Assembly: GCA_013368445.1 (NCBI GenBank)
Contig: JAACJO010000063.1
Span: 1-63,099 of the forward strand
Length of the DNA: 63,099 nucleotides
From: Leucocoprinus leucothites
Taxonomy: Eukaryota; Basidiomycota; Agaricomycetes; Agaricales; Agaricaceae
Reading direction: 5' to 3'
A program made the position numbers and the translations under genes. Below, piece after piece: positions 1-13,400 of the stretch. The notes under the pieces were generated by a model, which was given only the letters and a program-made list of their open reading frames with translations, was not told the origin of the DNA and did not search any database. Positions within the stretch are counted from its first letter, which is position 1, and the number at the start of each line of letters is the position of its first letter.

Positions 1-1002
1 TGACTGAAGTGTCAAGGGATGAGGAAGGCTCGCGGAGTCAGAGCCAGAGTATGTATACTGAGAGCAGGGCATGGGCATTGCATGGACGTGTAGGAGAGAA
101 AGCTGAAATTAGCTATCTCAAGGTCATTGGCGGGGATCAGATACCTGGCCGCTTTAATTTGTGGCAGCCAATCTCAAGCGTGAGTAAATAGCACGAATCC
201 ATGCACATGCGTAGAGCTGGTTCTCGAATAGTGACCCATCGAGAACTGTACTGAAAACTGTGCCGGATGAAGCAGGTAGAACCAATGTATGAAGAACAAA
301 TGAGATGTGAGGACGCACAGGTGGAGCCTTGTTTCCTCGAGGCTGCTGGAAGCGAATGTGCGAAATGTCACGTGAACACGGCAAGATGTCCCATTGCCTT
401 GTTGCGCTTTTGTCTCGTTCTTTCTTCGCATCGTAACCCTGTGCAGCGAGGCTCTTGAACCCCTTCTGGATCAACAAGACGTTCAATCCCCACACTGTTT
501 AAATCCCCGCTCCTTAAACCATGTGTGCTCATAGCGACACGAGTTAAAAATACTTTCCGGTTACCACTCTACCCCGCATCCCGAAATCTAGGGCTGGCGC
601 TATAAGGAACGGTCAACATCTAGGAATGCTATCGCAAGAGTACAAAAGAGCCAACATCGTGAAATAATACCTCTAATATTCGAGTATTTCCTAGCTGGAA
701 TGGTTTGTACTCCATTCTAGTCGCTGGTTACGTGGGATGGCTTGTGATTGTGCGCCCCAGCGTCAAACTAGGTATACGGTTTCCATGTCTCTGACATGGG
801 TCTCGTGGTACTCCTCTCATGGGAACATTATCACCAGTTGAATTGCGACAATCAAGCAACGCACTCTTCTAGTCTAACTGGACCACACGATCTGAGCAAC
901 ATGACCAGCCCAAGATCTCGCCTATCTCCTTCCAACTCCCAACAACTATACAAAAGGATGGCTTTAGACAAAGCTAGCCGTTCAACCTCCTGAGACGACG
1001 CT
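1..1002. other. Intergenic, no gene recognised
   Basis: Only short unsupported open frames on both strands. The last 200 bases are the likely promoter and 5' leader of the DUF6534 gene that starts at 1003. No repeat or RNA gene was seen. Confidence 0.5.
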
Positions 1003-2290
1003 ATGGCTGGCACCCAGGACCCCGTCTCGGATTATGGAACGAGTATCCTTGGATATTCAATGTTTAGCTTTGTCGGGCTAGGCGTTCTTGAACTTGGAGT
1101 TTGTATCAGCTTTTTCCTCTTCGGAGTGGTCATCAGCCAGGCTGTTATCTATTTTCGACGATATTCTGAAAACGATCCAAAATCACTGCGATATCTGGTT
1201 CGTGAATCAACTACCTCTTGATTTTTTGCTTGGCTTATAATTTTCTAGGTTACAGCTCTAGTGTGAGCCAAACGACAGTGGATCAGCAACGGCCGCTAAA
1301 TCATCCCTAGGTTTATTGAATTTGTGCACTCGGGTGCAATCGCTGGCATGATTTACCACATCTCCGTTACGCTCTCCCACTTTAACGGGGTCTTTCCCCA
1401 AAATTCCTACTTTCTCTCTCTGACCAACGTCCTCGAAAACCTTGTCGCCCTCCTGGTCCAATGCTTCTTTTCCTTTCGGGTGTGGCGTCTATCCAAGCGC
1501 TGGCCGCTTGGTTTGTTATGCTGGACGTTGTCAATTCTACGGTTTATCGGTGGCATATGTGTTGCCGTGGAGAGCTTTCTGGACGTACCGAGGGTACCGA
1601 ACGGGATCATCGTGATCACGAAATTTGGATGGCTAATCACATCTACATTCGTCCTTGGGGGACTCGTGGATGTCGTTATCGCCGTGTTACAAGTCTGGTA
1701 TCTCAGAGGCGTCGTACAGGGACTCCAGGACGCAAGGTATGTCCTGCCGTATGTTTTGTGACACATTGACATGTTTTTGGCTAACCATATCGAGAGAACG
1801 CTTGCAACGTTGGAAAATGTCATAAATTGGTGCCTCCGTACGTAACCGCATCCCCTTTTTGCTCGAATGCGGGGACTGAATAAGGAATATGAAGAAACGG
1901 GGTTGATCACGAGGTGGGTTGGGGGAACAGACCAAAAAAAAACATGCGCTTCCATGTCTGCTCCAGGCTAACTTGAGTTGTAGCATAACGTCGATTCTAG
2001 TCGTCGTTTGTGTCAGTCCATTGTTTTCACTAGTCCTTCAACCGTATAGACTGAAGAGATTCTAGTTCCAGATCATGAGAAATCGTAAGGTTCTCATAAC
2101 ATGGATGCCCCGATATTAATGACGGGTTACAGAGGTGTGGGTAGCTATCTACCTCGTGCTCGCGAAATGTACGAACTTTTGTCCTCTTTTGTCCAATCCA
2201 AAGCGAATAACATGTGCTGTAGTATATTCAAACTCGCTTTTGACTGCGTATGGTAATTTCTGCGCACAGGCTAATCAAAAATCTCATTAG
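1003..2290 (+). CDS. DUF6534 multi-spanning membrane protein
   Basis: Integral membrane protein of the Agaricomycete DUF6534 family, function unknown. Proposed exons are 1003-1197, 1249-1262, 1311-1736, 1797-1837, 1895-1913, 1984-2011, 2066-2084, 2133-2168 and 2223-2290. They sum to 846 bases (281 residues) with no internal stop. Seen directly: several long hydrophobic segments, the first near residues 18-48, a FVHSG motif after the second junction and a final tract reading QVWVAIYLVLAK then LYSNSLLTAYG. The motifs QTGLITS and KLYSNSLL are characteristic of the DUF6534 C-terminus in my knowledge of the family, and they appear only when the micro-exons of 14-41 bases are joined as given. The ATG at 1003 opens the first hydrophobic exon. 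The last exon could instead be spliced after the YG codons at about 2252, so the extreme C-terminus is uncertain. Function (receptor-like or other) cannot be deduced. Confidence 0.8.
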
Positions 2291-3853
2291 CATTGTTGTA
2301 GTCTACTCCTCCGACCTCCTCGATCTAAAACCATCAACGGCGGATTTGGTTCGTTAAACCTGAGCGGTAGTGGTACTACACACTACTCGAGCCGGAGTAT
2401 CGGTGCGTGTTAAACGCCAGGGGAAATGAGTGCTCATCTTGACCACGGTGTCGGTGAATGTAGATAGGAATGAATCTCCGCAAGCTCATGTCTTGGCGTT
2501 ATCGACGATTTCATCCCGGTGCGTGTCTGTGTCTAGTCTATGTTTTCTTCTTATGGCCTCTATCAGGCGTGAAAAGCGATGATTCCGTTGCCGAATGCGC
2601 GATCTGGCTTATGTATTGTCATTCGGCGCTGAAATGCCGATGATTTCTCCAAGGGAAACTGAATGCTAAAATGTATATGTACAGTATGTATTATTAGCAC
2701 ATAATATTTTGGCTAAGCGAAGACTTCTCGAAATCTAAATCAGACTGTTCCTGTCATTCCATCCCGCGAAGTGAGGAATTATAGCACGTTACGCGCCTAG
2801 CGGTGGGCTGTGGGCTTGGCTTCTTCATCCGTCGGTATCGGTGAGGAGGTGATGGTTTACAAAGGGCGGGGTGGTAGTAGTGGTGGTGGTGATTGGTCGG
2901 TGGTGCGTTGGTAGGGCACCAAGCTGGTGGGAAGAGAGCACTCTCGGATTGATATCGTGATCGGGCAAAAGCTCATAACAGTTTGTACGACTCCGAGTTG
3001 AGATGAAATGGGGGTTGCGCCGGGGAGGAGGAGGGAGGAGGTGCAAAAGCCCTGAGGATCGATGAAGTTTACCCCATTCGATATACATGGGGCGTGGTGC
3101 GGATATTAAGTGTAACACGAAGGATTGCAGACTACATCGTGGTGATTACAGTAGAGAGTGGCGCGCATTTAAGACTGACCGCTCCTCGGAGACCGAAAGG
3201 TATATGGAGAGCACGAAGTTTACGCGTTGCAGCAGAGGCAAAAGCAGATTTAGAGTTTTCCTTTTCGATGGAGCCGGTGGATGTGTCGGTATATGATGAC
3301 GCTGAGAGAGCCGCTGATGCAGGATGATTGGTCAAGGCATGGGCCGTGATAAGCCCCAAGGATGGGAAACTAGACTGAATGGAACGGCGTATAGCCGAGG
3401 ACATGAGCGGGGCGCAACGAAAGACACAGGCGGCTAAAAGGACATCATATGACCGGGTTCAGCGAATGGTGTGTGAAGTTCTCGAGATTATTCCGGGAAA
3501 GCGGGGTGGATTTGGTGCGCCGCTGGGACTCGGAAGTCGGCAGAAGGCTGCGAGGAAGACACGAGGCAGACCAAAGTACTACAGATTTCTCTTACAACAA
3601 GCCCCATAGACACTGCCAGCACTGGTTTGTAAAATAGACCCCGATGGCTCGGGATGCTGACAGTCGGCAGGGCGGGAAGAGCGACGATGGACTGCCAAAA
3701 GAGGAAGTGACGTCGGCCACGAGGCGTTTGTGACGCGGGCGGTGCCGAGATGTGTGGGGAACTGTGACGGGTCACACTACGCGCACTTTGATATCAGAGG
3801 AAGAAAGACGTCGGTTTCTTTCCCCTCCCCATTCCCCTCCCCATCCGCCACTT
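2291..3853. other. Intergenic, low-complexity stretches
   Basis: No gene is recognised. 2870-2900 is rich in GGT/GGTGGT on the plus strand and 3820-3850 is C-rich. The open frames here lack domain character. The 3' part is the presumed promoter of the zinc finger gene starting at 3854. Confidence 0.45.
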
Positions 3854-6068
3854 ATGGACAACTCCCAGGACGACCCGGAATATTCAAATTCACATCTGGC
3901 AACACTCCTCGCTGACTCGTACAAAGACGCAGAGAGTCTACGGAGAGAACTTACAGCGACCAAGAAACGCGCAGAAAAGGCGGAGAGACTTCTCCATGGC
4001 TTGCAGACGATCCAGCAGTCGGCCGGAGATGTCTCGTCGTCGTCTGGACCGTCACCCGACGTGTCTCGGATGTTGATGGACTATGAAGAACGGCTTGCAC
4101 GGGCCGAGCGCGCCAGAGACGAGGCCGACGCTCGCCGACGCGCCATGCACGACAACTGGCTTTCTGTTGACCGTTATCTTGCTCTCATCGAACACCGGGC
4201 TCAAGATGCTAGAGTTCATTATGCTCGTGTTGTCTCTGGAGACAATACCAATATTTCATTACCTTCTATTTCACCCTACTCGGTCAGTATATTTTCCTCA
4301 CTTGCCACTATATTGAGCCTGACCAACAACCCCAGCACCCGACGGCGTCTTCTTCCCACGTATTTCCACCCCTCCCGCCACACCCCAATCCCAATCCACA
4401 CCGGCGGCCGCGGACGCCGAGCATGGAATCATCGTTTCCACAGCCCCCCGCCAAGCGATCAAGAGGCGACAGCGACGATCGTGGTCGACGCTATCCCGAC
4501 CCTGTACGTGCGATCATCATCCGTCTTGATTTCTCGACATTGATCGTCCATCATTAGGCGTATCCTCCGACCTCTGCACCTCCCCCACCAGGGTACGACG
4601 ACTATCGGCGACGCGAACCTAGGATGGTTCGTCCTCCAGGAAGCAGGGGCCCTGGCCGATCACGCAGCCGGTCCTCGGAAAAGTCCATTTCTTCTGTCGA
4701 TGAAATGTTATTACAAGCGACTGCTCAAGAATCAAACGGAACCAACGGAGCTCCAAACCGGCGCCAGCTTCATCCGCCGAATGCCTATCCTAGCGTGGGC
4801 CAACAGCGTTCTCACCCGGATTCACCGCCCTATCCTCGACCTCGTGTTGATCACCCTGGGCCACCGCTTGGGCCCGCTTCTGCCAACCAACAGGCCCAAC
4901 CTTATCTCTTTGCGCCCATTGTGACAGGCGCTCCCTCGAAAAAACAAAAGTACGCAGCAGGCGGCGGTGTTACTCCCGCAGCGAGCACAAATAACATGAG
5001 TGGTAAGTGGGGCTTTGCTCATTCGTCGAATAGGGTAATGGTGACCCGAATCCTAGGAGGTCCGATTGAAACGCCACCAGTTCCAGCGCCACCCGTGGCA
5101 GCGTTTCCGCCTACGAATGCAGAAGGGCAGCGGATATGCCGACAGTGTGGCCTGCCTGGGCGGTACAAGGACGGGAAATGTGTTGAAAAGTGGGGACCCG
5201 GTCCGATGGGCCCCGGCACTGTCTGCGATAGGTAAATGATGATTTCATCCGAGGTGGACGGTTCAGGGATACGTACTGACGGCCCTGCCCCAGATGTCGA
5301 AAGAAGATGAAGCGTGTGGAAAGACGGGGAACTCTTGAACAGCAACTCGCAAACGCCAGCACGTTGGGTCGGGCTGGATCTCAGCACGTTGTTGTCCAGC
5401 ATCAGCAACCACCACAACCACCTCCACCTCCACCACCCACTCAGCAACAGCACCATCCGCTACAGCGATCGGATACAGTATTGTCGGGACATCAGGGCAG
5501 CAATAACAATGGTAGTCAGATGAGTTTTCGGACGGTGATGAGCTCATCAACAAGTCCCGGCAAGTCGGCAGGCGGACGTGCGATGAGTCCGCCTCCTGCC
5601 ATCGCGTCATTAAAGGACGATGAAGATCATGTTGCCGGGCGCAGTAGTAGCCGGTCAAGTTCACGAAATGGACGACCAGCGTCTCGCCAACAAATACCGG
5701 CTCAGTCGCAACAGCACCTTAGTGTTCCCGCGAAGCGATCTCCGCTTGGATCTACAGGTTCCGTTTCGGGTGATGGAGGTGGTAACGGTGGGGGTGGTGG
5801 GGGTGGTGGAACAGCAAGGGCCGAGGCAGATGGGGAAACTGATGCGGATGCGGAAGCAGAAGTCGACGCTGACGCGGAAGGAGATGGAGACCATGAGGAA
5901 TACGAAATCGAAGACGATGATGAGCAGCCTCTGCCACGGAAACGAGGAGAGATGATTCAGCGGGCGGCTAGAGAGGCGGATGAGGAACTGTTGGAGGCGG
6001 TGGATGCTGCAGAAGCGAACAGTAGTAGTTCACATGTTGGCGGGCGACGATATCACGACGACGACTAA
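3854..6068 (+). CDS. GATA-like zinc finger protein with coiled-coil N-terminus
   Basis: Probable nuclear transcription factor. Proposed exons 3854-4282, 4318-4503, 4558-5002, 5057-5231 and 5294-6068 total 2010 bases (669 residues), frame closed throughout. Residues about 10-60 and 75-130 are charged, heptad-like helices rich in E, R, A and L (coiled coil). The middle is proline- and serine-rich. The zinc finger lies near residues 381-413 as C-x2-C-x25-C-x2-C, starting CRQCGLPGRYKDG and ending with GPGTVCDRC. A basic stretch KKMKRVERR follows and could be a nuclear signal or DNA contact. The tail has a QQ/PP tract, a poly-glycine run and a strongly acidic segment. The W-G-P-G-P-x-G-P-G-T-x-C ending recalls the GATA finger, but the loop is longer than the usual 17-20 residues, so the family call is an inference. 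The first intron as drawn is only 35 bases and may be misplaced. The start was chosen because the helix begins right after it. Confidence 0.72.
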
Positions 6069-6257
6069 CGATGTATACCCCACTGCATTATTACGAGGAT
6101 TATCATGTACCCCTAGTTAGAATACACGCATCACGTGATTACTGTTTATGGATGACTGGACGCTGAGCTCGGCGACTGACTGACTCAGTACTTGCAGGTC
6201 TGGCATTTACTTGCTGAGACCAGTTCTTATAATCTCTTTGACCACATACAATATTCT

Positions 6258-9200
6258 ATGCCGCGCAATGAACAACAACAACACCTTTCTCCTCCTGCTC
6301 ATCTGCCAACGCCGCTCCCAGAAGTGCCTCTCCATGCCCCAGAGCCCCTTGCTGCCAGCTCGGGGCTTGACCACCTCATAGACATGCAGCACCACTATGC
6401 TTCGCCACCTTTCCGAGAGGCTCAGTTGCCTGACGAGGAATATGAATATGAACGAGCAGAGACGCCCCCGCCGTTGCCTATACCGCCGAGGATTCATGCC
6501 GAGTATCACAGCGGTGGCGAGGAGAGGACTGGCCATACTCGCACTCCGATGCTGCCCAGGTCTGCTTGGTCCACGTTGTTCATTACATTTGTTTGTGACT
6601 CAACTCCACTTATTCAGGTCTCCTACTCGACTAGAGTCACTCTCGCGGACTATCAGGACGTACACACCCTCTGCATCCGCTGTTCTCCGTTCCATCCACT
6701 ACGTTCCTTCTGCCATTCCTTCTCCACCCATGGTATCAAGACCGCTGTCCTATGGCCGCTTCTCTGTTGATCCGGACCTCTCCCGTCCACATGAGCCTTA
6801 TCAGCAAGACGAGGACTCCTCCTTTGACTATCATCCGTATCACCACGAGGTTTCCTCCCCTGAGCTTACAGCGCCCTCTGGCGTTACAAGAGCGCTCGCT
6901 ACTACAACGGACTCGCCTCATTCGTCATACCCTCACTTCCGTGCCACTGCTGCTACCCGTGCACCATCCTCGGAAAAGGACAAAGATACCCACGCCGATA
7001 CCATCACTTGGGCTCTTTGGGACGTCCTTTCTCACAGGTAATATGTCATAATTATATTACCTCGGATTAGGCTTCTGATCTCATGTTTTTAGGCGTGTAC
7101 TGATTATTGCGTACACGACGGGCATCCAAATTTGGGATTCGAGTGATCTAGGCTCCGTTGCGGAGATCTTGAATCTTACTTTGGACTCCGAGGACTGGGC
7201 GATGGATGTCGCTGGGCGTACTGTCAGGTTTAACGCGTTTGTAAAGGCTGCCGTGTTGCCTTTTTCTCCTAGTGACTTGCTTGCGAGTCACTGTCCCCTC
7301 CTTGGTATTCTCTTATCCTCATCGACTCAACAATCGGCCTTTTTTATTTATTCCCTCAAGAACCATCAAATCGTGCAAAGGATTGCGTTACCCGGTATTG
7401 CTTCTACTTTTGAATCTAATGACCATTTTATTGTAATTGTAAGTCTCGTCAATTATTTTCTACGAGCGTTCATTCACAATGCGATGCAGACGACCACTTC
7501 ACCATCGACTGTACATATACTTTCGGCATCGACTTTTCATACCTTGTGGACTCTGGACTCGGCTTCACTCGCAACATCAACGACTCAACCTGTATTATAT
7601 TTATCGACTCAGCCCTTCACACCCATAGACCAACCATCGAAACCCCCTCCTGCCCCCGTCATCGCCTTATCAGGCCGTCTCCTCGCATACGCCTCACCCT
7701 CCCCACGCCAATCTCGCCGCATTTCTTCCACATCTTCTTCTACCGGCTCTGGCCCCTCTGCTACCAGCATCTCATCTTCTCCGTTCAGACCTGGAAGTGG
7801 AGGTGATCTAGGCAATGCAGCCATCAAAGTCGGTGGGAGCGTCCTGAGTGGCATGAAGTTTCTAGGGGAATCGCCTATGAAGCTGCCAAGAACAAGATTG
7901 CCGAAGCGAGCGGCGGTCCGGCGAATGCTCCTTCTCCGATTGCTAGAACTAGGTTTTTCTCGAAGAGCGCACCGACGGACGAGAGGGCATTTTCGTCCTC
8001 GTCGTTTATATCCAAGGAGGATTCTGACAAGGATAAGATCGTCACGCCGCATACGAACCCTGTTCTCGAGTCGGGGTATTATGTGACCGTTGTCGACTTG
8101 CAGCCTCTCCTCCAAGATGCGAAACCCGTTAAAGTCGCTGAGTTTATAACTTCACGCAGTCAACCCATCACTCGACTCGCGTTCTCTCCTGACGGGTGTA
8201 AACTCATTTCAGTACCCGAGAACGGTCAAGTCACTCGTGTGTTCTCCCTCCGCCCTCGACGTAGCGCTGCGGAAGGAGAGGACGAGGAGAGGAAAGTAGG
8301 TGATGGTGTGAGGATGTATAATTTAAGGAGGGGAAGAACGTCGGGTGTGGTTGAGTCGTTGGACTGTGGTAGGGATGGGAGGTGGGTGGCTATCGGTACG
8401 AAGAATAGGACCGTACATGTGTTTCCTGTCAACCCGTTTTGGGGGCGCCCTGATATGGCGGGACATTTGAGTGGCAAGGTGAAGAACGTTGACGAGTTGG
8501 TGAGATTCGAAGCCTTTCCTTTGCTTGATGTTTATGTTGATTTTTTACAGCAAACACATCTCGTTGAAGTTGCCCCTCTCGTTCGACTACGTCCGTTGAG
8601 CAATTCCAAGTCTGATCAGCAGACCATTGCCCCACTGGCGTTCACGTTCATCAACCCAGGCGATGTCCATATACCCACGAGCCTTCAAACCTCCACGTCG
8701 AAATACACGACGCCCGTTACCGAGCCTACAACCTCGCCGCCCACATCACCGAATAGACCACATCGCCGCGCTGGAAACGTTCAAGACATACTCGTCTTTG
8801 ATCCCGCAGATGGGGTGCTGTCTCTTCGTCGCATTACGATCGATCAACGAGTCAAAGATCAATTGGGTGGACTTGCAGCCGCAGCTGTGGGAGTTGGCGG
8901 TGTCGTTTCAAGGTCGTTGCCCGGTACGGTGGGTTCGCCGATGACACGTATCAGTGCTTCACCTGGCTCTGTGAGCCGTACGTCATCCACTTCGACTTCG
9001 ACTGCTGCTGGTGATGTAAGAGGTGCGAGTGGTGCACATGCGCAGGAAGTGGTTATGGAGTTGGTGGGGAGGGGAGACGTTATGGCTACGTGGAACCTAC
9101 AGAGAAAGAGAGACTGGAAGGAGATTCGAAAGGCTATTTCGGAGAGAGGAGAGAAGAAGGGTATTGGGCGGTTCAAGCAAAGTTTTGGCGCTGAGTAAGT

Positions 9201-10493
9201 GTCAGATGATTCCGGTGTTCATATTCTGGTCATGAGACTAACGGTTCTCTCTTTTTGTTTCCTCTCGTCTTCTCGTCTTCTCATCTTCTTATCTTCTCGG
9301 TTCATTCTTTTCTCGCGTCCCGCTCCACGGGGGTTCTCTCCAATGGACATAGCTGGCTAGCCCAAGCCGAGCTCTCAACTTGCTCCCGATCACCGCGCAT
9401 TCTCCCTCGCTCCCTCTACCTCTCCCACCAGTTCACATTCTGGACATTCGGAGAAGACTACCATGCCTTGTTACGACAGTATCAATTTGATGTGCGTGGA
9501 AGCAAGATCCATGTTCGCCGCGAAGTGCAAGTTTCTATTGGGGTCGGGCTGAATAATACGAGTGATCGATTTGTGGATGATACGACGCCGATTGATTTTC
9601 ATGACCATCAGCATCAGCATCAACATCATCATGGAGTAGGCCTAGGAGGAGCAGGGAATACGAGCACGTCGTTTGATGAGCCGCTTGCATCCGCACTGGC
9701 TGGCGATCTCGTCACGGATTATCATTCCACATACGCGACCTCAGTTCCTGCGATCCTCCCTGCCTATCCCAATGGCGTCTCTGGCTCTTCCTCCAAGACA
9801 CCCGCGTTTATTAGAAATTCGATTCCGATTAGAAGGTTGGGCGATGGTATGATGAGTAGTGGACTAGGGCGGATTAGGAAGGAGATTTCGAGTTCGTACT
9901 ATTACCAGAGGAGCGGTCGGAAGCCTGGTCCGAGAATGGAAGGCGAGGAAGGGGGCGGTACGATTTCAGTTCCGTTGGAGTTTGATGAAGAGGACGAAGA
10001 CTTTTTGGGTGTTCCGGAACGGGATGCGACTGGGCCGAATAATCATTCTCAAACAGGTGGCGATAACGATATCGTGAACATTGATATTATCGGCGTCGGT
10101 GGAACGAGTATCGGTGCTTCGACCGGTATCAGTGCTGAATCGGGTTTAACGACCGGGACAAGTGTCGACACGACCAGTGGGACTAGTGCTAGTGCGCTAG
10201 ATGTTGGACTTCCTACGACTCCGGATAAAGAGCCGAGTGCGGAGCGTATTAATGAGGATATGTGGAAAGGGTGGGAGAGTAGGGAGGTGGGACAGATGGT
10301 TGAGGAAATGGAGAGGTTTGATGATATTTCGGTAGTAGGGTTTTTGGATGAGGAGCATCAGAGGGAGAAGGAGGAGGCTGCTGCTAGAGAGAGGGAGCGG
10401 GAGCGAGAGAGGGCCGCCGCTGCTGCTGCCTCCGCTACTATCCCGAGCGGGAGAGCGAAGAAAGGAAAGAAGGGAAAGAAGAGGATTCAATAA
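6258..10493 (+). CDS. BCAS3-domain WD40 repeat protein (one apparent frameshift)
   Basis: Large beta-propeller protein of the BCAS3 family. Animal BCAS3 binds phosphoinositides and acts with PHAF1 at autophagy initiation sites; the fungal role is inferred. Proposed exons are 6258-6559, 6618-7037, 7093-7438, 7490-8499, 8551-9194 and 9353-10493. Seen: a proline-rich N-terminus, WD-like blades (IIAYTTGIQIWDSSDLG; ITRLAFSPDGCKLISV; WVAIGTKNRTVHVFPV), a long serine-rich insertion, the block WLAQAELST...RSLYLSHQFTF...GEDYHALL typical of the family, then an acidic tail ending in KKGKKGKKRIQ. The reading frame changes once inside exon 4: the conserved SVLSGMKFLG is in one frame and AYEAAKNKIAE in the next, separated by the G4 run at 7865-7868. 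Adding one base makes the exon sum 3864, a multiple of 3 (1287 residues), so a one-base deletion (assembly error or mutation) is likely. The intron 8500-8550 is 51 bases and stays open if retained. Confidence 0.8.
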
Positions 10494-13400
10494 TGTGGGA
10501 CTTGCGTATTAGTCACTCGGAATGTATTTTCATTTTCGTTTGTAGCCTGGAATTGTTTTTATTTTCGATGATGGTAGGTAGATAAACCAAGTAAATGGAA
10601 TATACGAGGGATTTTAGCAGAGAATATGGGTTCGTACGTGAATTTGGTGATGCTCGAGTCCTCCGTGTCGCCAGTGATTCAGGCTCTCCGTGTTTACTTC
10701 TGACCTTGGTTGAGACCGGCGACCTCAGTCCTCAATTCATAATCGGCGCATTGAAAGGACTGAGACCCCTTCAACATAAGCTCGACAATGATCGAACAGG
10801 AAATAAAAATTCCCATTTTTTCTCTCGCCAGTTATTCCACTTTTGAGCTCGTAGACGGGTGAAGTGCAACGATCTGCTTTCTCTGTGCCTTTATTACCGA
10901 GCGAGGATCAAATCGACCCATCGAGCGTGATATGAAAGGTCAGACAAAAATTGGACCTCAAGTGCGCAATGATTTATCTCAAACGATCGACGGTCAAAAA
11001 ATTAAGTTCCCCACCAGTAATGGAAACACACACGCTAGTCCCACCAACCTTCATCTGTGCAGTGAGCCGCGAGATTCGGACTTGCGCAATTTGGTGTGTC
11101 TTTATTAATGATTCGTTTGCGATAAAAGGCGAAACAATAGGAAACGAGGTACCAATATTAGTGCCCATATGTTTAATCCCATATCGGTGCCAATCCGTCG
11201 AAGAACTCGAAGACGTATCTTTATTCTTGTACTGCCCACGTGGGTCTTCAGAGTTCCAGCTATCGGATATCATATCATAGGCCATCAGGACAAATTCCTG
11301 CTAACCGTCCCTGCCACGCGCTCCCCTTTTGTCAAGTATATAACGGCTGTCATTCATGGGTAATTCATTGAAAAGGCACGAGGCAACATGGAGGTCACGA
11401 GTACCACTAGTGGCGGGCGGACCCTACTGGCGAGTGATTATTTGTTTGGTGCCGAACCATGCCTATCTCAGCAGCTTGCGAGGATCTCTGTACAATACAT
11501 ACTTATATCTAAGCGCTGAGCTCTGACTGGGCCCATTGGTAAAAAAGGTATTACTGCGTCAAAAACGGCCCAGACCCTGACACACGCTCGATCTTTGTCA
11601 GGCTGTGGTGTTGGCCGTGGGTGAGGCACTCCCAAAGCGAGACGCCTCAAGGAGCAGTATGAAGGTTTTCTCGGGTGAGTTTATGTACTGCATGGAAGAA
11701 GCACACAATGCTCGGTGAGTGTGGGGAGCGCTCTGTGGGATGAGGTGGTACCATGTACAGAGAGAAAGTGCTGAAGTTGAATCACTTGAGATGGTGTGCG
11801 TCCAAAAGTGTTGAATGTAGTAGCTGCACCTAGTCACCCAAATAACTCGAGCGTAGGACAGTGGGAATTATTTATGATATACAATATCGCATTCCGAGCT
11901 TATCATACCCAAAATAAATCGGGCAACTGCAGAGACGCAAATAAGTCTCACTACCTTCTGACTGCTCCAATCTCCTGGTGCCCCCGACTCGTTGTGGATT
12001 ATCTCAACTTCAAACACCCATTCATTGTTACATTAGATGCGTCGGAAATCATATACGATTGAGCTGACGGGATCTTTTAAAGTAATGACACTTGGAAACC
12101 CATCTATGGTATTGTAGGTATTGATAGTAGTCGAGTATTGTTTGGAAGGTGGCAAAGGACTTTTAGCGTTTGAATTCACGCTGTCAAGGTCTATTTAGAC
12201 TCTTTCTACGATGGTAGAGATTAGTGGAAACCAGCAATTATGAGAGCAACCGCAAGATCGATATATGCTTCCGAGGTGTACCGCGCTTTTCAGCGATAAC
12301 ACAATCAATATATCGATAGCCTAATAGAGTAATCCATATACATAAATCCAGGCATGAGAATGGGTCGGAAGCGTTCCAGATGCTGAGAAGAGTGGCACGC
12401 AAATAGAGATTGCCCAATCTATAGCTCGTACGTGTACCTCGCAGCAACCTCGTATGCTATCTGCATGGCTTTAGCCATATCTCGACGACCACGAAGCCAG
12501 CGGGGTATCATGATCCTCGACACCAGACGAAGCCACGGAGACTGTAACCTTTGCTCATCGAGGGACGAGCGGTGGGGCGCTAGGGGAGAACACCATCGAT
12601 GAATGGGTGCATTTGCCATGAAATGGACTACATCACATCACGGAAATATTTCGTAGAGCTGAGCGTCCCACTCGAGAAAGGGGGAGCTATCTGGGAAGTT
12701 GTTTGAGCTCAACTCCCACCAGGGGATACCACAATTAGGCCCGCTTGTACTCGCACCAGACCAATGCAATAGTATCAACGCGTTCCCGAGGTCAATTGGG
12801 TCCGAATTCCGTCCACAGTGCCGCCAACACATAAGCCATCACTGAATTTGAACAACGTCTCGCGATGGAAAGAGGACAGCGAGGTAAAATGACCTTTAGC
12901 GAGGAGGTACACGCGTCCATATCTGGACAGAGACCTGGTGGCACCGTGCAAGGGAAGGCTCTACATCACCTTGAACATAGGATTGAGGAATCGAAAGTAG
13001 ATGAAACGGCAAAAAAGAACTGGAGTCACTCTCACAAAACGTATTCACGGCACCCGTACAAGCTCTCCTGGCTAGCCACATTGGTCAACGCCCAGCCTTG
13101 CTCGCCCACCAGTGGCACGCACACCATATAAGCTGATTGTGATATCACCATTACTACATGGTCTGATGGGTTGGTAGAAATTCAACGAGCGGAGGTCCTC
13201 GACATGGGAAGAGATGCGAGACGACTAAGTGTACCGTTTCGCGAATCGTCGGAGTTTCAAACTTTGGAGGCACTTAGTGCCAAGCACGAGATAACACGAC
13301 ACAACAGATCTCAACTGACTCATCATATATCCACCGCATCCTAAATTCGAACACGATGACGAAAGGCCTGCCGCCGTTCAGATACGTACCTAAACCCCCA

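Noticed and set aside
2825..3118. 97-codon minus-strand frame rich in T, P and H
   Set aside because: Produced by the GGT-rich low-complexity tract; no domain, no splice support.
5752..5937. Histidine/proline-rich minus-strand frame inside the zinc finger gene
   Set aside because: It is the reverse complement of the glycine- and acid-rich tail of the plus-strand gene; compositional shadow.
9400..10490. Separate gene at 9255-10493
   Set aside because: The WLAQAELST/GEDYHALL block belongs to the BCAS3 family and joins in frame to the upstream exon (9194/9353), so it is the C-terminal part of the same gene.
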